Assembly (NCBI GenBank): GCA_020252485.1
Contig: JADCCX010000116.1
Span: 1 to 43,490 of the forward strand
Source of the DNA: Methylocystis sp.
GTDB taxonomy: Bacteria; Pseudomonadota; Alphaproteobacteria; Rhizobiales; Beijerinckiaceae
Direction: 5' to 3'
Length of the DNA: 43,490 nucleotides
In this document: positions 9,285 through 18,853 of the stretch, one piece after another
Layout: each line of letters opens with the position of its first letter
Numbering within the stretch: position 1 is the stretch's first letter
Notes under the pieces: model-generated
The model's database searches: none
What the model saw: the letters and a program-made list of their open reading frames with translations, nothing else
Told to the model about the DNA's origin: nothing
Translations under genes and position numbers: made by a program

Positions 9285-9779
9285 ATGAGAAAGCGGCGAA
9301 GCTACGAGAGCGGCCACCGCCCCAAGCTGCTGGTGGTGGTCGATGAGACGCCGGAGGTGGACCGGGCGCTTTACTATGCCGCCCGGCGCGCCGTGCGCCT
9401 CGGTGCCGGTCTCGTCCTGCTCAACGTCATCCCCCTCGGCGAAACGCAGGTCTGGCTCGGCGTGGGCGACATCATGAAGGCGGAGGCCGAGGAGAAGGCG
9501 GAGGAGCTCCTGGAGCAAGCAACTGCCCGTACGCGCGAGATAGCAGCCATCGAACCCGAGCGCGTGATCCGCGAAGGCGCCACCGCCCAGGAGATCGCCA
9601 GGCTGATCGAACAGGACGAGGATATCTCGTCGCTCATCCTCGCCGCTGGTCTGGGCAGCGAGGGCCCGGGGCCGCTTGTGTCCTCGCTGGCGGCCAAGGG
9701 CGGGCTTGGCCTGCCGATCCCCGTCACAATCGTGCCCGGCGATCTCGACGACGCCGAGATCGACGCCCTGGCTGGGTGA
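9285..9779 (+). CDS. Universal stress protein (UspA family)
   Basis: The 164-residue single-domain UspA-type protein has KLLVVVDETPEVDRALYYAARRAVRLGAGLVLLNVIP near the start and SSLILAAGLGSEGPGPLVSSL with a terminal PIPVTIVPG strand at the end. The C-terminal glycine loop is a loose version of the ATP-binding G-x2-G-x9-G(S/T) signature, so nucleotide binding is uncertain. The gene starts 11 bp after trpS and is probably the distal gene of that transcript. It converges on argG with a 33-bp gap. Confidence 0.82.
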   Translation: MRKRRSYESGHRPKLLVVVDETPEVDRALYYAARRAVRLGAGLVLLNVIPLGETQVWLGVGDIMKAEAEEKAEELLEQATARTREIAAIEPERVIREGATAQEIARLIEQDEDISSLILAAGLGSEGPGPLVSSLAAKGGLGLPIPVTIVPGDLDDAEIDALAG

Positions 9780-9812
9780 GAGCCTCCCGGGCAACGGCTT
9801 GCCGGTTCGTCC

Positions 9813-11051
9813 TTACTTCGCCTTCGCCCCGCGCGCTTTGCGCACCGCATAGGTCCTGAGCCTCAGCGCATTGAGCTTGATGAAGCCAGCCGCATCGCGG
9901 TGATCATAGGCGACCGCGCCTTCCTCGAAGGTCACGAGCTCCTGATCGTAGAGCGAATAGGGGCTCTCGCGGCCGATGACTGTGCAATTGCCCTTGTAGA
10001 GCTTCAGCGTCACGCGGCCGGTCACGAATTCCTGGCTCCTGTCGACGAGCGCCTGCAGCATCTCGCGCTCCGGCGTGAACCAGAAGCCGTAATAGACGAG
10101 CTCCGCATAACGCGGCATCAGCGATTCCTTGAGGTGCATGGCCTCGCGGTCGAGCGTGATGCTCTCGATGCCGCGGTGGGCCTGATGCAGGACCGCGCCG
10201 CCCGGCGTCTCGTAAATGCCGCGCGACTTCATGCCGACGAAACGGTTCTCGACGAGATCGAGCCGGCCGATGCCGTTGGCGCGGCCAAGTTCATTGAGCT
10301 TGGTCAGCAGATTGGCCGGCGACAGCTTCTTGCCGTTGATCGCGACGGGATCGCCCTGCTTGAAATCAATGGTGATCACCGTGGCCTTGTCCGGCGCGGC
10401 CTCGGGGCTGATGGTCCGCATATAGACCATCTCCGGCGCCTCGATGGCCGGATCCTCCAGCACCTTGCCCTCGGAGGACGAATGCAGAAGGTTGGCGTCG
10501 ACCGAGAAGGGCGCCTCGCCATATTTGTCCTTGGCGATCGGGATCTGATGCTGCTCGGCGAATTCGATCAGCCTGGTGCGGCTCGTCAACTCCCATTCCC
10601 GCCAGGGCGCGATGATCTTGATGTTGGGTTCAAGCGCGTAATAGGTCAGCTCGAAACGCACCTGATCGTTGCCCTTGCCCGTTGCGCCGTGGGCGACGGC
10701 ATCGGCCCCCACCTTGCGGGCAATCTCGATCTGTTTCTTGGCGATCAGCGGCCGGGCGATGGAGGTGCCGAGCAGATACTGTCCTTCATAGAGCGCATTC
10801 ATGCGGAACATCGGGAAGACGTAATCGCGGACGAATTCCTCGCGGATATCCTCGATGAAGATGTTCTTGTCCTTGATGCCAAGCAGCTGCGCCTTCTTGC
10901 GCGCGGGCTCCAGCTCCTCTCCCTGGCCGAGGTCCGCCGTGAAGGTGACCACCTCGCAGCCATAGGCTGTCTGCAGCCATTTGAGGATGACGGAGGTGTC
11001 AAGCCCGCCGGAATAGGCGAGGACGACTTTTTTCACTTGCTTCTGAGCCAA
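9813..11051 (-). CDS. argG: Argininosuccinate synthase
   Basis: Joins citrulline and aspartate with ATP to make argininosuccinate in arginine biosynthesis. The 412-residue protein has the PP-loop [18 protein letters not shown] at residues 9–26, and the family blocks [21 protein letters not shown] and [21 protein letters not shown]. The best start in register with the family is a TTG at 11051 ([16 protein letters not shown]); the next in-frame candidate is a GTG five codons later and has no ribosome-binding site. No other arg gene is adjacent. Confidence 0.97.
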   Translation of the reverse strand: MAQKQVKKVVLAYSGGLDTSVILKWLQTAYGCEVVTFTADLGQGEELEPARKKAQLLGIKDKNIFIEDIREEFVRDYVFPMFRMNALYEGQYLLGTSIARPLIAKKQIEIARKVGADAVAHGATGKGNDQVRFELTYYALEPNIKIIAPWREWELTSRTRLIEFAEQHQIPIAKDKYGEAPFSVDANLLHSSSEGKVLEDPAIEAPEMVYMRTISPEAAPDKATVITIDFKQGDPVAINGKKLSPANLLTKLNELGRANGIGRLDLVENRFVGMKSRGIYETPGGAVLHQAHRGIESITLDREAMHLKESLMPRYAELVYYGFWFTPEREMLQALVDRSQEFVTGRVTLKLYKGNCTVIGRESPYSLYDQELVTFEEGAVAYDHRDAAGFIKLNALRLRTYAVRKARGAKAK

Positions 11052-11142
11052 AGGGCACCTGTTGAGGACTGCGTTGCCGCGGCTCTAGCAGGGCCGGGGC
11101 GGCAAGGGCAACCGCCGCGCTATCCTTGGAAGCCCAGCATCG

Positions 11143-11673
11143 TCACTTCGCCTTGGCCCGTGCGATCGCCTCAAGGATCAGCCGTTGCGCCTCCCTGGCG
11201 TCGCCCCAGCCGAGCAGCTTCACCCATTTGCCCGGCTCCAGATCCTTGTAATGCAGGAAGAAATGCTCGATCTGCTTCCAGGTGATCTCGGGCATATCCG
11301 TGTAATTGTGGACATTGGCGTAGCGCTTGGTCAGCTTGGCCGACGGGACGGCGATGATCTTCTCGTCGCCGCCGCCGTCATCCTCCATCATCAGAACGCC
11401 GATCGGCTTCACATTGATGACCGCGCCGGGAATGATCGGCCGCGTGTTCGCCACCAGCACGTCGATGGGGTCGCCATCATCCGAGAGCGTGTGCGGCACG
11501 AAGCCATAATTTCCGGGATAGCGCATCGGCGTGTAAAGGAAGCGGTCGACGATCAAGGTGCCGGCCTCCTTGTCCATCTCGTACTTGATCGGTTCGCCGC
11601 CGATCGGCACCTCGATGATGACATTGACGTCTTCGGGCGGATTCTTGCCGATGGCGATAGCGTCGATGCGCAT
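11143..11673 (-). CDS. ppa: Inorganic pyrophosphatase (family I)
   Basis: Cytoplasmic Mg-dependent hydrolysis of pyrophosphate. The 176-residue family I enzyme shows the signature DGDPIDVLV with its metal-binding aspartates, and [31 protein letters not shown] with the active-site Lys, Glu, Arg and Tyr residues. The length is typical of the bacterial hexameric form. It is transcribed in the same direction as argG, 91 bp upstream of it. Confidence 0.97.
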   Translation of the reverse strand: MRIDAIAIGKNPPEDVNVIIEVPIGGEPIKYEMDKEAGTLIVDRFLYTPMRYPGNYGFVPHTLSDDGDPIDVLVANTRPIIPGAVINVKPIGVLMMEDDGGGDEKIIAVPSAKLTKRYANVHNYTDMPEITWKQIEHFFLHYKDLEPGKWVKLLGWGDAREAQRLILEAIARAKAK

Positions 11674-11755
11674 GAGGCACTCCAGGAGCGATCATTCGGC
11701 TATAGGCGCGGGCGAAGCCTGACGGCAAGCCCTGCGAAAGTCCGGACCCGCCTCC

Positions 11756-12679
11756 TCATTCCTGCAGGAGTTCGGGGAGTTCCTTGTGCGCGCGCTCCGC
11801 CGCGATGGCCGCATTCAGCTCGCCCCCGGCGATGAAGATGACGGCGAGGAAGTAAAGAAACACGAGCGCCATCATCGGCGCGGCGAAACCCGCATAGGTC
11901 GAGGCATAGGTCGAGAAGCGCGCCAGATAGGCGCCGAAGATGATCGCCGACAGCAGCCAGAAGAACAGCGTGACGATGATGCCTGGCAGAACCGAGAGAA
12001 CCCCCCGACGGCCCGCCGGAAGCCAGACATGGGCCATCACCAGACCGGTGAGCAGGATCGCCGAGGTCGCTCCGTAACGCACAAGATCATAGCGCGCGAT
12101 GAACCGCTCGAAGTCCGGCACGGTCGTTCCGGCGCTGATGATGTCATGCTGTTTCGCGAATTCCTGCACGTCGACCAGCACGGATGACGTGGCGGCGATG
12201 GCGGCTGGCGCCAGCACCACCATGAAGCCGAGCATCAGGAGGCCTGCCGCGCCAACCAGCACGAAGATGATCGATTGCAGCCGCGTCTGCACCCAGTACC
12301 GCGTTTCCTCGGCGCCGTAGGCGCGGTTGAGGCCTACCCGCAGGCTTTCCACGCCCGATGACGAGAACCAGATCGCCAGCGCGCCGCCGATCGTGAGCAG
12401 GTCGCGGCGCTGGCCGGTCAGCACGTTGCGCACCTCCGTCCCCACAGGGCGCGCCACGGCCTCCGGCAGCGCTTCGATCAGGATGCGCACGACCGCATCC
12501 GCCATCGCCTGCGTGCCGAAGAAGGAGGCCAGCGCGGTCAGGAAGATCAGGAAGGGGAACAATGCGAGCAGCGCCGAGAGCGCGATATGGCTGGCGATCG
12601 CCCACCCGTCATGCCGGTAAAGCCCGTCATAGACACGGTAGAGCACGCGCCAGACGGGCTTGAGGCGGGAAAGCAGCAT
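11756..12679 (-). CDS. YihY/virulence factor BrkB family membrane protein
   Basis: A polytopic inner-membrane protein of about 307 residues. SHIALSALLALFPFLIFLTALASFFG is the first membrane signature and is followed by IWFSSSGVESLRVGLNRAYG, both conserved in YihY/BrkB proteins. Four further hydrophobic helices follow, ending in MMALVFLYFLAVIFIAGGELNA. The family was once called RNase BN; that assignment is no longer accepted and its molecular function remains unclear. The start used (MLLSRLKPVWRVLYR) fits the family; an upstream ATG at 12745 would add a hydrophobic extension. It is divergent from the EamA transporter. Confidence 0.88.
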   Translation of the reverse strand: MLLSRLKPVWRVLYRVYDGLYRHDGWAIASHIALSALLALFPFLIFLTALASFFGTQAMADAVVRILIEALPEAVARPVGTEVRNVLTGQRRDLLTIGGALAIWFSSSGVESLRVGLNRAYGAEETRYWVQTRLQSIIFVLVGAAGLLMLGFMVVLAPAAIAATSSVLVDVQEFAKQHDIISAGTTVPDFERFIARYDLVRYGATSAILLTGLVMAHVWLPAGRRGVLSVLPGIIVTLFFWLLSAIIFGAYLARFSTYASTYAGFAAPMMALVFLYFLAVIFIAGGELNAAIAAERAHKELPELLQE

Positions 12680-12779
12680 CGGCGGCACAATTAAGCATTG
12701 CACAGACAATTGCAAAGCGAACAGGGCAAGCTGTTGCGCGATCATCGACAAGGCCGTTGACCCGGGTCATGATCGAATC

Positions 12780-13679
12780 ATGAATCCTGACCCTCCCGCC
12801 GGGGATGGCAGCAGGCTGATCGCCATCCTGCTGATCCTGGCAGCCTCCCTGATTTTCGCGGTTTCCGATTCCGTCGCAAAGCTCGTGGTCGGGCCCTTGC
12901 CGGCGGTGGAGCTCATGTGGATCCGCAGCATTGTCGTGGTGCTGATCACGCTTCCGGCGGTGCTCTGGCGCAAGGGGCCCGGCGTCTTGAGAGCGAAGCA
13001 GCCCCTGCGCCAGATCCTCCGCGGCGCCTGCATCTTCATCTCGTCGATCGCCTTTCTGACGGGTTTGATCTACCTGCCGCTGGCCGATGCCAGCGCCATC
13101 AACTTTATCTGGCCCCTGCTGATCACCATCTTCTCGGTCTTTATGCTGGGCGAGAAGGTGGGGATCAGGCGTGCGGGCGCGCTGCTCGCCGGCTGTATCG
13201 GCATGCTGATCATCATCCGGCCCGGATCGGGCGCATTCCAGCCTGCGGCGGTGTTTCCGCTGATCGCGGCAGCCGTCTGGGCATTCGCCAGCGTGCTGAC
13301 GCGCATGATGGCGGCAGCCGAATCACCCGAGACGACGCTGATCTGGTCGGCGGCGATCGCGCTCCTGTGCTCCACCCTGATCCTGCCCTTCGTCTGGGTG
13401 ACGCCGACCTGGCGGGAGATCGGCTTTGGCGTGTTCATCGGCCTCAGTTCGGCGGCGGCGCATTCGATGATTGTCTTCGCCTTCGACCGCGCGCCGGCCT
13501 CGGCGCTGGCGCCTTTCAGCTACATGCAGCTCGTCTGGGCAGCATTGTGCAGCCTGCTGATCTTCGATGCCGTGCCGGACCGCTGGGTGATCCTGGGCGG
13601 TGCGATCATCGCAGCCAGCGGCATCTATACCGCCCATCGGGAGCGGGTGCGCATGCGCGAACTCAAGGCCGTATCCTGA
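12780..13679 (+). CDS. EamA/DMT-superfamily transporter
   Basis: An inner-membrane exporter-like protein of 299 residues with ten predicted hydrophobic helices arranged as two EamA repeats. The first runs from LIAILLILAASLIFAVSDSVAKL to about residue 140; the second from FPLIAAAVWAFASVLTRMM, ending in WVILGGAIIAASGIYTAHRER. The ATG at 12780 is used; the open frame upstream of it overlaps the divergent BrkB-family gene. The substrate cannot be inferred from sequence or neighbours. Confidence 0.9.
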   Translation: MNPDPPAGDGSRLIAILLILAASLIFAVSDSVAKLVVGPLPAVELMWIRSIVVVLITLPAVLWRKGPGVLRAKQPLRQILRGACIFISSIAFLTGLIYLPLADASAINFIWPLLITIFSVFMLGEKVGIRRAGALLAGCIGMLIIIRPGSGAFQPAAVFPLIAAAVWAFASVLTRMMAAAESPETTLIWSAAIALLCSTLILPFVWVTPTWREIGFGVFIGLSSAAAHSMIVFAFDRAPASALAPFSYMQLVWAALCSLLIFDAVPDRWVILGGAIIAASGIYTAHRERVRMRELKAVS

Positions 13680-13767
13680 TCGCGCGGAATGCGCCGCCGA
13701 AGGTCGACAAATCCGCCATCATCCCCCATTTCTAACGGAAACGATTCGTGAACCTGCAAGCGAGATC

Positions 13768-16185
13768 ATGGCCGATCCCTTCGCCATCGACGATCTGCCC
13801 GAGCCAGCGTCGGCTCATACGCCGAAAGCCGGCGGCCTGGCCGCGCGGGCGATGGCCGGCGCTTCTCCGGCGGCGCAATATCTGGCCGGTTTGAACCCCG
13901 AGCAGCGGGAGGCCGTCGAAAGCCTCGATGGCCCCGTGCTGGTGCTGGCCGGAGCCGGCACCGGCAAGACGCGGGTTCTGACCACCCGCATAGCCCATAT
14001 CATCGCCACCGGCCGCGCCTATCCCTCGCAGATCCTCTCGGTCACCTTCACCAACAAGGCCGCGCGCGAGATGAAGGAGCGCATCGGCCATCTGATCGGC
14101 GGGGTGGCCGAAGGCATGCCCTGGCTTGGCACCTTCCATTCGATCGGCACCAAGATGCTGCGCCGCCATGCCGAACTCGTTGATCTGAGGCCCGATTTCA
14201 CCATTCTCGACACCGACGACCAGATCCGGCTGATGAAGCAACTGCTGCAGGCCGAGAACATCGACGAGAAGCGCTGGCCCGCGCGGGTGCTGGCCTCCAT
14301 CATCGACGGCTGGAAGAACCGCGGCCTGACACCCCAGCGGGTGCCGGCGGGCGAAGCGGAGGCCTTTGCAGGCGGCCGCGGCCGCAAGCTCTACGCGGAT
14401 TACCAGGCCCGGCTGAAAACGCTCAACGCCTGCGACTTCGGCGATCTGCTGCTCGAATGCACCAGGCTCCTGCAGGAAAACCCGGAGGTTCTGGCGCAAT
14501 ACCAGGACCGCTTCCGTTATGTGCTGGTGGACGAGTATCAGGACACCAACGTCGCGCAATACCTCTGGCTGCGGCTCCTCGCCCAGCGGAAAGGCGACCG
14601 TCCGCAGAACATCTGCTGCGTGGGCGATGACGACCAGTCGATTTATGGCTGGCGGGGTGCCGAGGTCGACAACATCCTGAAATTCGAGAAGGACTTTCCC
14701 GGCGCGAAAGTCATCCGGCTGGAGCGCAACTACCGCTCGACCGGGCATATTCTCGCCACGGCCTCCAAGCTGATCACCCACAACGAGGGGCGGCTGGGCA
14801 AGACGCTTTTCACCGATGGCGACGACGGCCACAAGGTGACGGTCTCCGGCTCCTGGGACAGCGAGGAGGAGGCGCGGATCATCGGCGATGAGATCGAGGC
14901 GCTGCATGTCAACAAGCACAGCCTCAACGAAATCGCGATTCTCGTGCGCGCCTCGTTCCAGATGCGCGAATTCGAGGAGCGCTTCATCACGCTCGGCCTC
15001 CCCTACCGCGTGATCGGCGGCCCCCGCTTCTACGAACGCAAAGAAGTCCGTGATGCGCTGGCCTATTTCCGCGTGGTGCGCCAGCCGGCCGACGATCTTG
15101 CCTTCGAACGCATCTTCAACACGCCCAAGCGCGGGCTTGGCGACGCGACGCTCAATGAATTGCATGCCTATGCGCGCGCCAATGCCATGCCGCTGACGGC
15201 GGCTATGCGCCAGCTGATCGAGACGGAAGAGCTGAAGCCCAAAGTCCGCCAGACCTTGCGCGATATGGTGCTGAGCCTCGACCGCTGGGCCGCCATGCTG
15301 GAAACCCACCGACACACCGAGGTGGCCGAGACGATCCTGGAGGAAAGCGGCTATATCGACATGTGGAAGAAGGACCGTTCGGCGGATGCCGCAGGCCGTC
15401 TTGAGAACCTCAAAGAGCTGATCCGCTCCATGGAGGAATTCGAGAACATGCAGGGCTTCCTCGAGCATGTCAGCCTCGTCATGGAGGCCGCGCAGGGCGA
15501 GAGCGAGGACCGCGTGACGCTGATGACTTTGCACGGCGCCAAGGGCCTCGAATTCGAAACCGTGTTCCTGCCCGGCTGGGAGGAAGGGCTGTTTCCCCAT
15601 CCGCGCGCGCTCGACGAGCAGGGCCGCGCCGGACTCGAAGAGGAGCGCCGCCTCGCCTATGTGGGCCTCACCCGCGCCAAGGAGCGGGCCAAGATCTATT
15701 TCGCCTCCAACCGCCGCATCCACGGCTCGTGGAACGCCTCGATCCCCTCGCGCTTCGTCGACGAATTGCCCGAAGCGCATGTGGAGGTGATGGCCACGCA
15801 ATCGGCCTTCGCCCATGGCCGCGGCGGCTACCTTGGCACGGGCGGCAACAGCCGCTTCGACCGGATGACGCCGTTCCAGGCCTCCAGCTACGCAACGCCA
15901 GGCTGGCAGCGCGCCCAGGCCCGCAAGGCGGAGGATGGCTTCGACCAGGGCCCGGCGGAGACTTATCGCGGCGGCGGCGCGGCCGCCCGCAAGCCGATGC
16001 TGATCGAAGGCGAGCTGGTGGCGAAATCAACCGGCGCTCCCTCCCGCTTCGCGGATGGCGCCCGCGTCTTCCACGTCAAGTTCGGCAATGGCAGCGTGGT
16101 GGCGGTGGATGGCAACAAATTGACGGTCGATTTCGACAAGGCCGGCCGCAAGATGGTGCTGGAGAGTTATGTGGAGGCGGGGTGA
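13768..16185 (+). CDS. uvrD: ATP-dependent DNA helicase, UvrD/PcrA/Rep family
   Basis: An SF1A 3'-5' helicase of 805 residues acting in nucleotide-excision and mismatch repair and in clearing the fork. All family motifs are visible: Walker A GAGTGKT near residue 64, motif Ia SVTFTNKAAREMKERI, Walker B LVDEYQDTN, motif III GDDDQSIYGWRGA, motif IV ERNYRS, motif V VTLMTLHGAKGLEFETVFLPG and motif VI LAYVGLTRAKE. The C-terminal end (FHVKFGNGSVVAVDGNKLTVDF) is the Tudor-like domain seen in UvrD/PcrA. The start is the ATG of MADPFAIDDLPEP; the upstream frame overlaps the transporter. Assignment to UvrD rather than Rep rests on the C-terminal domain. Confidence 0.95.
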   Translation: MADPFAIDDLPEPASAHTPKAGGLAARAMAGASPAAQYLAGLNPEQREAVESLDGPVLVLAGAGTGKTRVLTTRIAHIIATGRAYPSQILSVTFTNKAAREMKERIGHLIGGVAEGMPWLGTFHSIGTKMLRRHAELVDLRPDFTILDTDDQIRLMKQLLQAENIDEKRWPARVLASIIDGWKNRGLTPQRVPAGEAEAFAGGRGRKLYADYQARLKTLNACDFGDLLLECTRLLQENPEVLAQYQDRFRYVLVDEYQDTNVAQYLWLRLLAQRKGDRPQNICCVGDDDQSIYGWRGAEVDNILKFEKDFPGAKVIRLERNYRSTGHILATASKLITHNEGRLGKTLFTDGDDGHKVTVSGSWDSEEEARIIGDEIEALHVNKHSLNEIAILVRASFQMREFEERFITLGLPYRVIGGPRFYERKEVRDALAYFRVVRQPADDLAFERIFNTPKRGLGDATLNELHAYARANAMPLTAAMRQLIETEELKPKVRQTLRDMVLSLDRWAAMLETHRHTEVAETILEESGYIDMWKKDRSADAAGRLENLKELIRSMEEFENMQGFLEHVSLVMEAAQGESEDRVTLMTLHGAKGLEFETVFLPGWEEGLFPHPRALDEQGRAGLEEERRLAYVGLTRAKERAKIYFASNRRIHGSWNASIPSRFVDELPEAHVEVMATQSAFAHGRGGYLGTGGNSRFDRMTPFQASSYATPGWQRAQARKAEDGFDQGPAETYRGGGAAARKPMLIEGELVAKSTGAPSRFADGARVFHVKFGNGSVVAVDGNKLTVDFDKAGRKMVLESYVEAG

Positions 16186-16219
16186 GGAGGCTTATAACGC
16201 CGTCTGCTGCTCTGCTGGA

Positions 16220-16510
16220 TCAGGCTGCAACCTTGTGAACCGTTGATAAGTTCACGCCGATTGCAAAGACCGAATCGGCTACACTCTCTCGCCAGTCTGG
16301 ATCATGCCGAATCTCTTCAATTGTTCTTGGCCGCGCGATCGGCAGATTGTCTTCAACCATGCCTTCCAACCACAAGGTCAAAGCCTCTTGCGCCATGGCA
16401 AAAATGTCGGCGGCATCATCCGCCGCCGAAAAACAACCAGGCGCGTCCGGAAACGAGATACCATAACAGCTTTCGGGATCTTTATGAACCAATCCGACGT
16501 AAAGTGGCAT
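16220..16510 (-). CDS. hicB: HicB-like antitoxin, short form
   Basis: The 96-residue product begins MPLYVGLVHKDPESCYGISFPDAPGCFSAADD, the partially degraded RNase H-like fold of HicB antitoxins, followed by AQEALTLWLEGMVEDNLPIARPRTIEEI. Many HicB proteins of 120–140 residues continue into a ribbon-helix-helix or HTH domain; here the chain ends at VNLSTVHKVAA with no such domain. It starts one base after the hicA stop. The open frame extends upstream to 16576 but overlaps hicA. Confidence 0.85.
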   Translation of the reverse strand: MPLYVGLVHKDPESCYGISFPDAPGCFSAADDAADIFAMAQEALTLWLEGMVEDNLPIARPRTIEEIRHDPDWRESVADSVFAIGVNLSTVHKVAA

Positions 16511-16511
16511 T

Positions 16512-16718
16512 TCAGCTCTCCTTTCCGGTCTTATCGCGCCATCCGGCGAGCCGCGCAATGTTCCGAGCGGTGCCAATCGCGAGGTCTTGCTTGGGATGGG
16601 GCACAGTGATCAGATACTTAAAGTCAGGATGCCTGAAATTGTGATGCGAACCGCGGATCGACCTCAATTTCCATCCTTCCTTTTTCAGGCGACGGATGAT
16701 GTCGCTGCTGTCGCGCAT
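16512..16718 (-). CDS. hicA: HicA-type mRNA interferase toxin
   Basis: A 68-residue double-stranded-RNA-binding-like toxin. RRLKKEGWKLRSIRGSHHNFRHP contains the conserved Gly-Ser-His, with the likely catalytic His at residue 25, and TVPHPKQDLAIGTARNIARLAGW completes the fold. HicA cleaves mRNA and tmRNA when not bound by HicB. The toxin gene precedes the antitoxin gene, the usual hicAB order. The pair lies between the helicase gene and a methyltransferase fragment, in a stretch of lower GC than its surroundings. Confidence 0.88.
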   Translation of the reverse strand: MRDSSDIIRRLKKEGWKLRSIRGSHHNFRHPDFKYLITVPHPKQDLAIGTARNIARLAGWRDKTGKES

Positions 16719-16745
16719 TATCCACTACTCCTTAAGCGCTTTCAA

Positions 16746-16985
16746 TCAATAGCTCAGCGGCAAAATCGGGGCTTCCTTCTGCAGGATGTGGAAATCCGAG
16801 GAGCTGATATTGTTGCCGAATTCCCGAAATTCTTCAATGCTTAAGCCACAACTCAGGATTGCCGTCATTGCCTCACTCAAAGGATGCACAAACCCGTAAT
16901 GCGCTGCGAACTGCGGAGCAGGTGAGCTAACATAGACGATAGCGCGCGTATCCCAGAAGGGCTGCTTTTTGAAATACGAATGCAC
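16746..16985 (-). pseudogene. Fragment of a SAM-dependent methyltransferase (C-terminal part)
   Basis: The 79-codon frame opens at GTG just after an in-frame stop. HPLSEAMTAILSCGLSIEEFREF followed by ISSSDFHI and ILPLSY resembles the tail of class I methyltransferases of the UbiE/Methyltransf_11 group (HPLSEIVNAL-x-AGL-x-I-x-x-x-x-EF, then LPLSY). The SAM-binding half is absent. A one-base shift at the end would read LIESA and a stop, a family-like ending, suggesting a recent frameshift as well. Assignment is from pattern only. Confidence 0.5.
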
Positions 16986-17093
16986 AGCCTACAGTGACCT
17001 TTCAGAACTTGCGTCGAACATGTCGGCCACCGGAGGCTCCTCGTAGATCAGGATCTGAACCGTAGGCCGCAGAGTAGCGCCGATCCCCGCACG

Positions 17094-17120
17094 AAAAAGC
17101 CGCCCCTGAGGGCGGCTTTT
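17094..17120 (-). terminator. Rho-independent terminator of degP
   Basis: An 11-bp stem (AAAAGCCGCCC/GGGCGGCTTTT) with a 4-base loop lies 27 bp after the degP stop and is followed on the minus strand by further T residues. Confidence 0.88.
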
Positions 17121-17146
17121 CCTTATGTCTCGCTGAACCTTGCCGG

Positions 17147-18712
17147 TCAGTCGATCTGCACGGCCACGAAGCGCACTTCGCCCTGGGCGTTCGCCACCAG
17201 AAGCAGCGCCGACTTGCGGTTCTCCTTCTTCAGCTTCTCGACGCGGTCGATGAGCTCCTGCGGCGTGTTGACCGGCTCCTGGCCGACTTCCACGACCACG
17301 TCGCCGGCGGCGAGACGCTTGGTGGCGGCGTTGGAGTTCGGATCGACACGGCTGATGACAACGCCCTTCTGGCCGTCCTTCAGGTTGAAGCGCTTGCGGG
17401 ACTCGGCATTCAGCTGCGTCAGTTCGAGGCCGAGAGCGCGGCGAACGACCGGCGCGGGAGCGTTCGACGGCTCGGCCGGCTTGGTGGCGGAAGCCGCGAC
17501 GAGTTCGCCGTCCTGAAGGCGCGCAAGCGTGACCTTGAGGGTCTGCTCCTTGCCCTTGCGGAAGACGACGACATCGACGGCCTTGCCGACGGTGGAGGTT
17601 GCGACGATGCGCGGCAGCTCGCGGCTGTCCTTCACGTCCTTGCCATCGAAGCGGATGATGACATCGCCCGTTTCGATACCGGCAGGCTTGGCCGGACCCT
17701 TGTCATCGACGCCGGCGACCATCGCGCCACGGACCTTGCCGAGGCCCAGCGTTTCAGCAATGCCGTCATCCACCTCCTGGATGCGGACACCCAGCCAGCC
17801 GCGGCGAGTCTCGCCGAAGTTGCGCAGCTGATCGATCACGGGCGTGGCGGTCGAGGCCGGCACGGCGAAGCCGATGCCGATCGATCCGCCCGACGGAGAG
17901 ATGATCGCGGTGTTGATGCCGATAACCTCGCCGTTCATGTTGAAGAGCGGGCCGCCGGAATTGCCCCGGTTGATCGCCGCATCCGTCTGGATGAAGTTAT
18001 CATAGGGGCCGCTGTTGATGCGGCGGTTGCGGGCTGAGAGAATGCCGGCGGAAACCGACGAATCGAAACCGAACGGGTTGCCGATGGCCACCACCCAGTC
18101 GCCCACCTTCGCCGCCTGATCATCGCCGAATTTGACGAATTTCAGCGGCTTGTCGGACTTGACGCGCAGCACAGCGATATCCGTCTTCGGATCGCGGCCG
18201 ATGACTTCCGCCTTCAGCTTGGTGCCGTCGTTGAAGTTGACGGTGATGTCATTGGCTTCGCCGATCACATGGTTGTTGGTGATCACGATGCCCGAGGGAT
18301 CAATGACGAATCCCGAGCCGAGCGAGTTCGAACGGCGCTGCTGGCCATTGCCGCCCTCACCCCGCCGGTTCGGCTGATTCTCGCCGCGGCGCTGATTCGG
18401 CTGGCCCTGCTGGCCTTCGCCGCCCTCACCGCGGCGGTTGAAGAAATCGTTGAAGAAATCCTCGAACGGCGCGCCGGGAGGAGCCTGCGGCAGCGGCGCC
18501 GAGCGGTTCTCGACAGTCTGCGCTGCCGAGATGTTGACCACTGCATCAATGACATTCTCGACCAGCGGTGCGAAGGATTCCGGCGCGCCGCGGGCATAGG
18601 CCGGAGCGACAAGCGGAGCCATGGGAGCCGCCACGATGACCGTCGATAACATCAGGGCGCTGGCGATGGCGGCGAGGCGGGAGTTCTTGGAACGGGTAAT
18701 CTGTGAAGGCAT
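17147..18712 (-). CDS. degP: Periplasmic serine protease/chaperone DegP (HtrA, Do family)
   Basis: The 521-residue product has a long basic N terminus and signal peptide ending near APAYARG (about residue 41). A low-complexity Gly/Asn/Gln/Arg segment (about 92–128, GEGGEGQQGQ and similar) precedes the trypsin-like domain. The catalytic triad is His148 (TNNHVIG), Asp178 (DPKTDIAVLRV) and Ser252 (NRGNSGGPLFN). Two PDZ domains follow (RGWLGVRIQEV near 305 and AAGDVVVEVGQEPV near 480). It degrades misfolded envelope proteins. The start has AGAGGGG 5 bp upstream. It is followed by a terminator and lies downstream of hflKC, as in many alphaproteobacteria. Confidence 0.96.
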   Translation of the reverse strand: MPSQITRSKNSRLAAIASALMLSTVIVAAPMAPLVAPAYARGAPESFAPLVENVIDAVVNISAAQTVENRSAPLPQAPPGAPFEDFFNDFFNRRGEGGEGQQGQPNQRRGENQPNRRGEGGNGQQRRSNSLGSGFVIDPSGIVITNNHVIGEANDITVNFNDGTKLKAEVIGRDPKTDIAVLRVKSDKPLKFVKFGDDQAAKVGDWVVAIGNPFGFDSSVSAGILSARNRRINSGPYDNFIQTDAAINRGNSGGPLFNMNGEVIGINTAIISPSGGSIGIGFAVPASTATPVIDQLRNFGETRRGWLGVRIQEVDDGIAETLGLGKVRGAMVAGVDDKGPAKPAGIETGDVIIRFDGKDVKDSRELPRIVATSTVGKAVDVVVFRKGKEQTLKVTLARLQDGELVAASATKPAEPSNAPAPVVRRALGLELTQLNAESRKRFNLKDGQKGVVISRVDPNSNAATKRLAAGDVVVEVGQEPVNTPQELIDRVEKLKKENRKSALLLVANAQGEVRFVAVQID

Positions 18713-18853
18713 TTGCCCCTCTGGAAGTTTGCGTGGTGTCGCCCACGCCGTGAAATCAAGGCATCAAATGTGGCTGAAGCGCGACAGGCGCTATAAAACA
18801 GTTTCACGCCTTCATCACGCTTTTGTCAAACAGGCCGCTCAAAGCTGCCGGCG

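Noticed and set aside
9813-11051. Unusual TTG start of argG as a regulatory oddity
   Set aside because: TTG starts are not rare in this group and the N terminus matches the family, so it is only noted in the gene entry.
13732-15816. 694-codon frame on the minus strand opposite the helicase gene
   Set aside because: It is the mirror of uvrD codons in a GC-rich gene; no domain is recognisable and all uvrD motifs are intact on the other strand.
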